This document shows positions 19,103 through 26,142 of a stretch of DNA of 37,569 nt, piece after piece. The translations under genes and the position numbers were made by a program. The DNA comes from Planctomycetales bacterium. Its GTDB lineage: Bacteria > Planctomycetota > Planctomycetia > Isosphaerales > Isosphaeraceae. The notes under the pieces are model-generated. The model saw nothing but the letters and a program-made list of their open reading frames with translations. It searched no databases and was not told the origin of the DNA. Location of the stretch: assembly GCA_027452145.1 (NCBI GenBank), contig DAIDHB010000382.1:1-37569 (forward strand), given 5' to 3'. Each line of letters opens with the position of its first letter. The first letter of the stretch is position 1.

Positions 19103-19121
19103 AGCGGCAAAATTTGCCGCT
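19103..19121. promoter_or_regulatory. perfect palindrome, possible operator
   Basis: AGCGGCAAAATTTGCCGCT is a perfect 9-bp inverted repeat around one base, AT-rich in the middle. It lies 50 bp upstream of the sigma-like gene and on the far upstream side of the divergent capsid gene. An operator role is inferred from form and position only. Confidence 0.45.
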
Positions 19122-19170
19122 GCGCCCATCACCTCGACCCGGCGACCGAACCGAGCCGCTTATCTAACGC

Positions 19171-19512
19171 ATGTATATCACTCCAGCCGAATGCCACGAT
19201 GCCATCATGGCCGTGAAGACGAACCCGACGCCGGAGGCCGGAGAACGTCTCGCCTCGATCTTTTATGCCATCGCAAGGGGACTGGCCTCCAAGTACCTGA
19301 AGGACTTCGACGACGAAGCCAAAGACGACATCGTGCAGGAGGGCGTTGCCACGGCATGGGCGAAGGTGCCCGCAGGTTACGACCCATCACGTGGTACCTC
19401 TGTATTCACATATGCAACCACGGTAATCCTGAACCGCTTCCGAGAACGACGCCGCAAGCTCTGGAAACGGAAGGAACACCCCGTGCACGAAGACGCCTGG
19501 AGTCAGTGGTAA
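19171..19512 (+). CDS. sigma-70 region-2-only protein
   Basis: A 113-residue protein with a clear match to the sigma-70 region 2 pattern: helix ASKYLKDFDDEAKDDIVQEG (core-binding part, DIVQEG at 53-58), then GYDPSRGTSVFTYATTVILNRFRERRRK at 69-96, matching the FDPxRG..F.TYA...I...I... -10-recognition helices. Nothing remains for regions 3 or 4, since the protein ends soon after in a basic tail (KLWKRKEHPVHED). It might act as a partial sigma factor or an RNA-polymerase-binding regulator of element genes, but that is inference. ATG 19171 has no clear ribosome site; ATG 19207 is an alternative. It is the only plus-strand gene of the element and is divergent from the capsid gene across the repeat array. 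Confidence 0.75.
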   Translation: MYITPAECHDAIMAVKTNPTPEAGERLASIFYAIARGLASKYLKDFDDEAKDDIVQEGVATAWAKVPAGYDPSRGTSVFTYATTVILNRFRERRRKLWKRKEHPVHEDAWSQW

Positions 19513-19602
19513 CCACGGCCCGCCTGGAGGCCGTTCCGATCGACTCCCGGGCCGATGGAACGGCAACGAACGCCCTGACGGCCTCCAGGAGGCCGGGAAC
19601 GG

Positions 19603-19935
19603 CTACCGAAGCCGGACCGAGACCGGCCGATCCTTCGTCACCTGGTCGACCCGGCCCTCCTTCACTCGCACCCGGCACATCTGCCCGTCGTATTCCGGCG
19701 CCGGGTCGATGGACGCCTGGAGCATGGTGACCATCTGGTCGTATGACTCGGAACCCGGCTTCGAGTTCGTCTTCCTGGTCACTAGCTTACCGGCGTGCGG
19801 ACCCGACGTGATCCGGAACCGCCATGCGAGCTTGTGCCGGTTCCCAGCTTGCTTCGTCGACCTCGCATCGAAGTATTCGTGTGCCTCGACGAACTCCGCA
19901 CGGAACACGCCGCTGATGTCTTCCTGACCTTCCAT
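19603..19935 (-). CDS. small protein, possibly an OB-fold/DUF669-like ssDNA-binding protein
   Basis: A 110-residue protein. The pattern GVFRAEFVEAHEYFDARSTK ... KLAWRFRITSGPHAGKLVTRK ... SESYDQMVTMLQ resembles phage DUF669-type proteins, thought to bind single-stranded DNA (a strand W.F.I..GPh.GK followed by a helix). This is a family-pattern impression, not a firm identification. The start at ATG 19935 is preceded by AGGAGG only 3 nt away. It lies directly after the Rep gene on the same strand, and the Rep frame continues across its first ~150 nt, so the two are probably translationally coupled. A ssDNA-binding partner would fit rolling-circle replication. Confidence 0.55.
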   Translation of the reverse strand: MEGQEDISGVFRAEFVEAHEYFDARSTKQAGNRHKLAWRFRITSGPHAGKLVTRKTNSKPGSESYDQMVTMLQASIDPAPEYDGQMCRVRVKEGRVDQVTKDRPVSVRLR

Positions 19936-20831
19936 TGGCCTCCTAGTTCTTCGTCCGGCGATCCTCGAACACCATTGTCGTGAACCTGCACACGCATCGA
20001 GTCGACTCCGGCCGACTCGACGTGATGAGGTGCACCCTCCACGTGATCCTCGACCGCAATGGGCGGAAGCGAAACGGCCACGGCCTCCTCCGGCGAAGGA
20101 TCCGCCTGGTAGCCTCCGGCACCGATCAACTTCTTCCGGGCCGCTTCGATGGACGCCCTCAGTCCTTCGTCGACCTCCTCCTCCTCGACGGCCGGAATCC
20201 GACCCCGCCAAAGCCCCTTCAGCACCTCGAAGACGGCCGCCTTCCCGCCCGGATAACGATAGCTCCAAAAGTCGTTATGCCCCCACACGACCCGACGGCG
20301 CAATCCTTCCTTCTCGGTTCGCCACAGACGGATGAACCCAGGTTCCTTCATCGCCTTGAACATGTACCTGCAGGCCGCATCGAGGTTCCGGGCCGGACCA
20401 TGATGCACCGTGGTCGAATGCGACCCGGCCGCATCCTGCCACAACGCCTTGACCACGGCATGACTGATCGGCACATCGGACATGATGACGTAGTGCGAAT
20501 GCACCTTGTCATCGGCGCCCATCTCCTCGACTGCATTTACCTTTGCCGACTTGTCAAACCTGGTCAGCGCCGCCTTGAACCGGTCTTGTATCCGCTTCTC
20601 CTCTTCGGGATCCAAGACCTCATCAACGGCGACGTTGCCGAAGTAGACATGGCACGTCACTGTGCCGCAAAGGAACCGAAGCTTACGGAACTCCAGGTTC
20701 GCCCACCTGCATCGGCACTCCTCCGAACATCGAGGATCCCTGCAGTAACGGACCCGCTTGTGACACCGCTTCGCCTGGATTTCTTGTTGAAACCTGTGAC
20801 GTTTTTTGCTATATTGATTTGAAGATTTCAC
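19782..20831 (-). CDS. HUH-type rolling-circle replication initiator (Rep-like)
   Basis: A 349-residue frame from GTG 20831 (AAAGGATGGT upstream). The N-terminus has a cysteine-rich probable metal site (C23, C30, C35, C39, C41 in CHKRVRYCRDPRCSEECRCR). A conserved acidic stretch (VEEMGADDK) precedes H111-S-H113 in HSHYVIMSD, matching the E...HxHxhh pattern of HUH Rep proteins. Y156-M-F-K159 in CRYMFKAMK fits the YxxK catalytic motif, so one nicking tyrosine is expected. Aromatic-rich C-terminal parts (FWSYRYPGGK) follow. It would nick one strand at a double-strand origin and start rolling-circle replication of the excised circle. Oddity: the frame overlaps the next gene by ~150 nt, and its last ~45 residues look like out-of-frame translation, so a lost stop or frameshift is possible. 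Confidence 0.7.
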   Translation of the reverse strand: MKSSNQYSKKRHRFQQEIQAKRCHKRVRYCRDPRCSEECRCRWANLEFRKLRFLCGTVTCHVYFGNVAVDEVLDPEEEKRIQDRFKAALTRFDKSAKVNAVEEMGADDKVHSHYVIMSDVPISHAVVKALWQDAAGSHSTTVHHGPARNLDAACRYMFKAMKEPGFIRLWRTEKEGLRRRVVWGHNDFWSYRYPGGKAAVFEVLKGLWRGRIPAVEEEEVDEGLRASIEAARKKLIGAGGYQADPSPEEAVAVSLPPIAVEDHVEGAPHHVESAGVDSMRVQVHDNGVRGSPDEELGGQWKVRKTSAACSVRSSSRHTNTSMRGRRSKLGTGTSSHGGSGSRRVRTPVS

Positions 20832-20921
20832 ACCATCCTTTCATGAGCGACACCTGGCCTGAGGCGCTCAAACTTGATCGAAGCTCGGAGACGGGGGGCG
20901 CCTATGCTCCCCGTTTCTACT

Positions 20922-21107
20922 TCAGGCACATGCCGAAACCCGCCTCGACTCGACGAACGAACGCAAGTCATCCGGGTGGATCCTGATCCCTCCGCCGAAC
21001 TTGTAATGCGGAATCTTCGTCCGCACGACCACGTACGCAGTCGGAAGCTTCAGATCAAGCTTCTCAGCCACTTCGGCAACCTTCATCCACTTCACCTTGT
21101 CTTCCAT
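20922..21107 (-). CDS. excisionase-family HTH protein (HTH_17)
   Basis: A 61-residue DNA-binding protein: MKVAEVAEKLDLKLPTAYVV (helix-turn-helix) followed by KIPHYKFGGGIRIHPDDLRS, the wing and closing helix typical of MerR-like/excisionase domains. ATG 21107 is chosen because GGGAGG lies about 6 nt upstream; the frame is open to 21161 but has no better signal. Upstream, TATAAAC occurs twice (around 21121 and 21148), which may mark a promoter. It lies just ahead of rep on the same strand. It could be the recombination directionality factor for the serine integrase, a repressor, or a regulator of rep. Confidence 0.75.
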   Translation of the reverse strand: MEDKVKWMKVAEVAEKLDLKLPTAYVVVRTKIPHYKFGGGIRIHPDDLRSFVESRRVSACA

Positions 21108-21268
21108 GATTCCCTCCCTGTTTATAGATAGTGGTGCGGGATCAGGTTTATATCGGATCATGGGTGCCGTTGCAACACGGTGCCGATTTCAGGCTGAAAG
21201 ACGGGATCCGAGAGTACCCGGCATGTTGGGCTCCGCCTTGTGATCATTCTCCGCTTCGCTCCGGATGC

Positions 21269-21292
21269 GATGCCTCCGTCTTCGGAGGCATC
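21269..21292. other. perfect 10-bp hairpin in the rep/xis upstream region
   Basis: GATGCCTCCG and CGGAGGCATC pair around TCTT. It lies in the gene-free interval 21108-21697, which also holds CACCTACTCGACGGCC-type motifs (21442-21495). It is a candidate double-strand origin for the HUH protein, or a terminator-like structure. There is no T-tract on either side. Confidence 0.45.
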
Positions 21293-21697
21293 GACATGGC
21301 TTCAGGACGGCCTTGCGGCCGGGTTCTCCCGACTGGGCTTGAGAGTGACCAGGGACCCCCCTTGTTAGTGTATTAGTTCAGACGCCTCGACCAAGGCCAC
21401 GGCAACGGCCTCCGGTCCCTCGACCGGCTCAAGACCGTCGACGCCCTGGTCGTGCACCTACTCGACGGCCTCGACCGGTCTCCGGCACCTCGACCGAATG
21501 TGAAGGATCGATGAAACGGGGTTTGCGTCTGAAATCGGCGCCCGACTCCGGCCAGCGTCGCCGGGAAAGCACCCATAGCGCTCCAGGATGGCCCGTGAAG
21601 GTCACCCGTAGCGTATAGGCATCGGAGGGCGTGTTGGCGCCTGGCGACCGAAAGACCTAGTCTCGGCTGGCTTCGCCAGGAAGGCGCCAAGGATGCT

Positions 21698-22687
21698 CTA
21701 GGACGATGCCGGTGTCGGCTCGATGGGCTCGTCGCCGCCTGGATTGGCACGGACGAGTTCTTTGAGCATCTCGTGGGTCTCTTCCTCGAAATACCAGAGA
21801 CGTGCTCCGTCCATCTCCAGGGCCCTGATGCCTAGGTCCCTCGCAGGGTATTCGAGTTGAAGTATATTTTTTGAGATGAAATCATGCGTTAGACCTGTGG
21901 CTTTCGCCAAATCCGAGTTGCTAAAACGTTGTCCCGGAGAGAATTCCTCAATGGCGGTCGGGAGGATTTTCCGGCCCACCTCTGTCCGTAGGATGAAGCC
22001 CAATCCGGCTTGTTTGATTTCCTTCCATCTTTTCTGGTTGTTTTCTATAGATATCATCTTTTCATTGTGTCGTCTAGAGTTAAGTCGATCAAATATTAAT
22101 GTAAACATCGTTATAAATGTGCCGCATATCAGGGTTGCCGCTTGCGCTCCCGAAAAGAAGCCACCCCACCAAGACGTGGACCCAATCGGTTGATTATCTC
22201 CTTTGACATCTTCCGCTCTGACGGAGACATCGGGGTGGCCTTCGAGTTTGTCGGCATCGTAAGCGAGAGATGAGATTTGAAGCGTTTCGTTGTGGTTGAG
22301 CCTGGGCAAAGTCAGAAAGCATTTGTCGCCCGAGATCGTGATATTGGGTCGAAGGATTTCGGGTGTGGTCTTCACCTCCTGAATTCTGGTGCCTTTGAGC
22401 CTCAAGTCGACCTCCAAGTCCTTGGCATACCGGGTGCCGTCGTTCGAGACGAGCACATTGACGATGCCGACCTTTAGCTTCTCGCCTGGGAACTGGATCG
22501 GGTCGGATACAGAGAACTTTATGTGGGGCTCCTTCGCATTCCACCAGCCGAGCAATCCGGCGGTGATGATGCCGAGGATGAACGTCAAACCCATTTTCGC
22601 CCAATCTCCCACGAGCATGACCAGGAAATGTCGCTCGCCCAGAGGTGTGACGGCATCCTTCTTCGGATCGCTCTCGGTAGAAGACAT
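21698..22687 (-). CDS. two-TM membrane protein with a cytoplasmic HTH-like domain, element cargo
   Basis: A 329-residue protein of unknown function. After a short cytoplasmic N-terminus come TM1 (about 32-49, MGLTFILGIITAGLLGWW), a beta-rich exported domain (about 55-170, HIKFSVSDPIQFPGEKLKVG, with a CARDB/Ig-like feel) and TM2 (about 178-199, SGAQAATLICGTFITMFTLIF). A basic juxtamembrane stretch (DRLNSRRHNEK) follows, then a C-terminal helical domain with SNSDLAKATGLTHDFISKNI resembling a winged HTH. ATG 22687 has GGGGAG upstream. The DNA is AT-richer than its neighbours, suggesting a different origin. Position at the distal end of the element fits cargo, such as host defence, superinfection exclusion or signalling, but no family was recognised. 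Confidence 0.75.
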   Translation of the reverse strand: MSSTESDPKKDAVTPLGERHFLVMLVGDWAKMGLTFILGIITAGLLGWWNAKEPHIKFSVSDPIQFPGEKLKVGIVNVLVSNDGTRYAKDLEVDLRLKGTRIQEVKTTPEILRPNITISGDKCFLTLPRLNHNETLQISSLAYDADKLEGHPDVSVRAEDVKGDNQPIGSTSWWGGFFSGAQAATLICGTFITMFTLIFDRLNSRRHNEKMISIENNQKRWKEIKQAGLGFILRTEVGRKILPTAIEEFSPGQRFSNSDLAKATGLTHDFISKNILQLEYPARDLGIRALEMDGARLWYFEEETHEMLKELVRANPGGDEPIEPTPASS

Positions 22688-22862
22688 GGAACCGAACTCC
22701 CCTTTGCGGTTGGTTGGGCGGAATCATATCCCTTTCGGCAACTTGTCGGACGCATCCACGCCCTTGTGGAGAAGGATACTCTAGCACGGCGGACGTTGCC
22801 GGGAAACCAGACGGCAACGGCAAAGGCGACCGCCTGGGATCGGTTCTGGTAATTCGTGGGCC

Positions 22863-22966
22863 GGTCGTCATCGACCACACTAGGGCGCCGCCGCCCCGTC
22901 CGCCCCGATCGTGCACCTCGACGGCCCCTTCGCCGGCTTGGTCGTCATCGACCACGCTAGGGCGCC
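22863..22966 (+). repeat. 27-bp direct repeat near attR
   Basis: Copies at 22863-22889 and 22940-22966 (GGTCGTCATCGACCAC then CTAGGGCGCC) differ by one base and start 77 bp apart. Each begins with a small palindrome (GGTCG..CGACC). They lie about 95-195 bp inside the right end, in the otherwise gene-free interval 22688-23058. They may be accessory sites for a recombination or regulatory protein. Confidence 0.85.
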
Positions 22967-23030
22967 CTAGGCCAGCGCCTCGCCCCGTGCTTTCCGTCCG
23001 CTGTGATACTTGAAGGGAAGACAGTCAGAA

Positions 23031-23070
23031 TCGATCACGCTGTGGATAGGTCTAATGCTATGCCAGGCCG
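23031..23070. other. attR (right junction of the integrated element)
   Basis: The inner arm CACGCTGTGG (23036-23045) is the inverted match of 14792-14801. The core TATGC at 23059-23063 then leads straight into host codons GCC AGG CCG ACC CAC of the radical SAM gene. Confidence 0.85.
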
Positions 23071-23877
23071 ACCCACGAGTATCTGGGCTACTCGGCGGGC
23101 GTCGACTTCGAGACGCGGCTCCTCGTCAAGGAGGACGCGCCGGCGCTGTTGCGGGCCGAGCTATCCTCGCCGCGGTGGAAGCCGCGGGTTCTGGGCCTCA
23201 GCGGCGTGACCGACCCGTACCAGCCGCTCGAACGCGAGAAGAAGCTCACCCGGCGCTGCCTGGAGGTCCTGGCCGAGTTCCGGCAGGCCGTGACGATCAT
23301 CACCAAGAACCGACTGGTGACGCGGGATATCGACATCCTGGGCGAGCTGGCCAGGCACAACGCGGCCGGGGTGTTCGTGTCGATCACGACGCTGGATCCC
23401 GAGCTGACCGGCCGCCTGGAGCCGCGGACGACCCGGCCGCTCGGGCGGATCGAGGCGATCGCCCGGTTGAGCGAGGCGGGGATTCCGAGCGGCGTGATGG
23501 TCGCGCCGATCATCCCCGGGCTCAACGAGCACGAGGTGCCCGCGATCCTCGAGGCGGCCGCCCGGGCAGGGGCGCGGAACGCGGGTTTCACGCTGGTGCG
23601 GCTGCCGCTGGCGGTGGCGCCGCTGTTCCAGGACTGGCTCGAGCGGCACTATCCCGACCGCAAGGACAAGATCCTCGAGCGCATCCGCGCGATGCGCGGG
23701 GGCCGGCTCAACGACTCGCGGTTCGGCGTCCGCATGGGAGGCGAGGGGCCGCACGTTGCGATGATCGCGAGATTGTTCCGCGCCTCGGCGCGTCGGGTCG
23801 GGCTGAATCAGCAGTCCTGGCCCGTCTCGCCCGACGCGTTCTGCCCGCCCGGGCCGCGGCAGCTCTCGCTGTTCTGA
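23059..23877 (+). pseudogene. PA0069-type radical SAM protein, 3' part, cut by the element
   Basis: Continuation of the frame that starts at 14522. It reads YARPTHEYLGYSAGVDFETR directly after the core, then VLGLSGVTDPYQPLEREKKLTRRCLEVL, VTIITKNRLVTRDIDIL, VSITTLDPELTGRLEPRT and ASGVMVAPIIPGLNEHE-like segments of the radical SAM barrel, and ends LSLF at 23877. With the 5' part it gives about 359 residues, normal for the family. An in-frame TAA at 23053-23055 lies just inside the element, so the fragment cannot be read from element DNA. A TTG at 23149 could start a shorter product lacking the cluster cysteines. The enzyme should therefore be inactive while the element is integrated. Confidence 0.92.
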
Positions 23878-24119
23878 AGCGGGAATCCGCGATCGGAGGG
23901 GCAGGACGACGCCGGGCCGCGACCATCGGGTCCGGATGTCCCGGGATCATCCCGCCCGGTGCGATCCCTGCGCGGACGATGCCGTTGGGCGCGACCGCGT
24001 CGACGGCCGTCACCGCCACGCGATGCATGGCCGCCGCCTCTCCGATTCGGTCGCGTCCTACCGACGGACCCGGCCCTGTCCCGGTGGCCGGCCGGCGCCC
24101 GAGCATGGCGGGCCGGGCG

Positions 24120-25682
24120 TCAGTATCCGCTGAGGACCGCCGCCCGATCGCTGGCCATCTTGCGCGCCATGGTGTAGGCGTGGTAATGCATGGCACACTT
24201 GAAGACATAGGTCAGGATCGTGCCCGGATCGGGCCGGGCCCGGATCAGCCGGCCGATCCGCCGGCGATACTCGCGCCGCAGCTCGGGCTCGGGGATCCCT
24301 GTCATCATCCGGGCGAACAGGCCCGCCGCGTGGGCCAGGAACATCGCGTTGGTCTTCAGCGCGTTGAGCGGGTGCGACTTCCAGTAGCGTGCACGGCTCC
24401 GCCCCGTGTCGATCCGTGCCCCGATGAACAGGCTCTCGAGCCGGCGGAAGTACCCCTCCGGCTCGTAGAGCTGGTTCATGACCCGGACGTACCCGTCGTG
24501 CATCTGCTCGCGGGTCATCCGCAGCGGGATCACGTTGGTCTTGAACCGCGTGCCGTCCGCCTCCTCGAGCCGCCCCTCGGCTTGCAGGCGATCGTGGAGC
24601 GGCGTGCGGGGGATCGCGTGCAGCATCCCGACCAGCCCGCTGGCGATCCGCGCCTCCTCCAGGAAGGCCACCTGCCGTTCGAAGATCGTCTCGTCGTCGT
24701 GGTCGAAGCCGATGATCATCCCACACCAGACCTCCAGGCCCGCGTCCTGGATCGCGTGGATCTTCTCGATCATCGACCGCCCCTGCCGTACGTTCTGGAA
24801 CTTCTTGGTCTCGATCAGCGACTCCTCATTGGGGCTCTCGACGCCCACGAAGACGCTGATGATGTTGGCGTCGACCATCAGCTCCATCAGCTCGGGGTCG
24901 TCGGCCAGGTCGATCGACGCCTCGGTGAAGAAGGTCAGGGGGAAGCCGTTGCGCACCTGCCAGTCGGCGACGGCCCGCAGCACCGGGCGGATGCCGCGCT
25001 TGTTGCCGATCAGGTTGTCGTCGACGATGAAGGCAATCTGGATTCCCTGGCGGCGCATCGCTTCGATCTCGGCGATCACCTGCTCGGGGGTCTTGATCCG
25101 CGGCCTGCGGCCGAAGGTGACGATGATGTCGCAGAACTCGCACTGGAACGGGCACCCGCGCGAGAATTGCAGGCTGCCGAAGAGGTAGCGGTCCATCTTC
25201 AGCAGGTCGAACCGCGGGGTAGGCACCGTGGTCATGTCGGTCTTCTCGGCCTGCTCGTACCGGTAACGATGCTCGCCCCGCTCCCACTCGTCGAGGAACT
25301 GGGGCCACGTCTGCTCGGCCTCGCCGATGAAGATGGCGTCGACCAGACCTTCGAAGAAGCCCTCATTGACGGTCGCCATCGGGCCGCCCACGACGATGAA
25401 GGCCCCGCGCCGCCTCAGCTCGTCGATGATCTCCCCCATCCGCTTCCGCTGGATGCCCATGCCGGTGATGCCGACGATGTCGGCGCGGGCCACCCGATCG
25501 AAATCGATCGGCTCGGCGTTCTCGTCAATCAGGGTGACCCGGTGCTTCGGCGGCGTCAGCGCGGCGAGCAGCGGCAGCGAGGCCACCGGCATGTTGGCGC
25601 GGCGGCCCATGAACGGGAGGACGAGCTCCATGCCCCAGAATGACATATCGAAGCGCGGGTTGATCACGACGATGTCGGCCAT
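24120..25682 (-). CDS. B12-binding radical SAM protein (DUF4070-type, HpnP-like family)
   Basis: A 520-residue enzyme. Residues 1-150 form a cobalamin-binding-like Rossmann domain (MADIVVINPRFD, ASLPLLAALTPPKHRVTLIDEN, DIVGITGMGIQRKRMGEII, GAFIVVGGPMATV). The radical SAM cluster motif is CPFQCEFC within LFGSLQFSRGCPFQC, followed by FIVDDNLIGNKRGIRPVLRA, FFTEASIDLADDPELMELM and ISVFVGVESPNEESL. The C-terminal part (RMTREQMHDGYVRVMNQLYEPEGYF) matches the DUF4070 region shared with hopanoid methylase HpnP and relatives. The substrate cannot be told from sequence. ATG 25682 begins the conserved domain and has AGGAGC about 12 nt upstream; ATG 25739 is possible. It is convergent with the split radical SAM gene. 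Confidence 0.9.
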   Translation of the reverse strand: MADIVVINPRFDMSFWGMELVLPFMGRRANMPVASLPLLAALTPPKHRVTLIDENAEPIDFDRVARADIVGITGMGIQRKRMGEIIDELRRRGAFIVVGGPMATVNEGFFEGLVDAIFIGEAEQTWPQFLDEWERGEHRYRYEQAEKTDMTTVPTPRFDLLKMDRYLFGSLQFSRGCPFQCEFCDIIVTFGRRPRIKTPEQVIAEIEAMRRQGIQIAFIVDDNLIGNKRGIRPVLRAVADWQVRNGFPLTFFTEASIDLADDPELMELMVDANIISVFVGVESPNEESLIETKKFQNVRQGRSMIEKIHAIQDAGLEVWCGMIIGFDHDDETIFERQVAFLEEARIASGLVGMLHAIPRTPLHDRLQAEGRLEEADGTRFKTNVIPLRMTREQMHDGYVRVMNQLYEPEGYFRRLESLFIGARIDTGRSRARYWKSHPLNALKTNAMFLAHAAGLFARMMTGIPEPELRREYRRRIGRLIRARPDPGTILTYVFKCAMHYHAYTMARKMASDRAAVLSGY

Positions 25683-26142
25683 GAATAGATCGGCTCCTGG
25701 CAGGGCGACGAGGGGGAGAATCCGTCCGGAAAGGTGCATCCTGGTGGGATCGAGCCTGGCGGGACGGCCGGCCCGCGGCGCGAGGCGGCGGCCCGGCGGC
25801 CACGCGGGAAGGCCCGGCGGCGAGGTCGAGCAGCTCCCTCAGGCCGAAGGGCCTGCGGCCGGCATCGAGCTCCGCGCCGGCGCCGGCGCCTGGCGGTCCG
25901 GCCAGCAGGGTCTGGCCGATGGTCCGGGGATATCGGCCGTTGTCGAGCATCAAGGTTCGATCCGGATGGTCGAAATCGATTGCCACCCCGTCGATCCTGC
26001 TCTGCTTGAGCCGATTGAGGAATTCGCCCCGCCGGTATGGGTCGGCATCGCCCGTCGCTCCGGCCGCGTCGGGCCGGCCCGCGCAGGCCGGCGCCGCGAT
26101 CGCGAGCAGCGAGCTCGCGAGGACTACCCATCGAGTCGTCAT
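25525..26142 (-). CDS. doubtful secreted hypothetical protein
   Basis: The first ~100 residues look like a real exported protein: signal MTTRWVVLASSLLAIAAPACA, then DADPYRRGEFLNRLKQSRID and GVAIDFDHPDRTLMLDNGRY. AGGATCAGGACC precedes ATG 26142. The second half becomes Arg/Pro-rich and overlaps the start of the B12 radical SAM gene by more than 150 bp in another frame, so the real gene probably ends earlier through a frameshift or is decayed. No family recognised. Confidence 0.4.
   Translation of the reverse strand: MTTRWVVLASSLLAIAAPACAGRPDAAGATGDADPYRRGEFLNRLKQSRIDGVAIDFDHPDRTLMLDNGRYPRTIGQTLLAGPPGAGAGAELDAGRRPFGLRELLDLAAGPSRVAAGPPPRAAGRPSRQARSHQDAPFRTDSPPRRPARSRSIHGRHRRDQPALRYVILGHGARPPVHGPPRQHAGGLAAAARRADAAEAPGHPD

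Larger units (their letters stand above)
14783..23063. mobile_element. integrated capsid-bearing element (serine integrase, HUH Rep, HK97 capsid)
   Basis: The boundaries are set at base level. Removing the DNA between the two TATGC cores rejoins a radical SAM gene in frame and with family-consistent sequence (CIYC-YARP-THEYLG). The excised length is 8276 bp with one core. The integrase gene abuts attL, as is usual. Cargo in order: integrase, lone major capsid protein, sigma-region-2 protein, possible OB-fold protein, HUH Rep, HTH/excisionase-like protein, membrane-HTH protein. No portal, terminase, prohead protease, tail or lysis gene was found. The base composition of the right third (about 21840-22140) is visibly AT-richer than the host. 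Whether it is a satellite, a phage-plasmid relative or a decayed prophage is inference. Confidence 0.9.

Noticed and set aside
18998..19216. Small plus-strand frame (MKKSAKGRAGLQGTLPAEND...)
   Set aside because: Overlaps the sigma-like gene start in another frame and the palindrome, with no ribosome site; could be real but not supported.
23010..25643. Plus-strand open frame of 877 codons
   Set aside because: Crosses attR and runs antisense to the B12 radical SAM gene; Arg/Pro-rich, a high-GC shadow.
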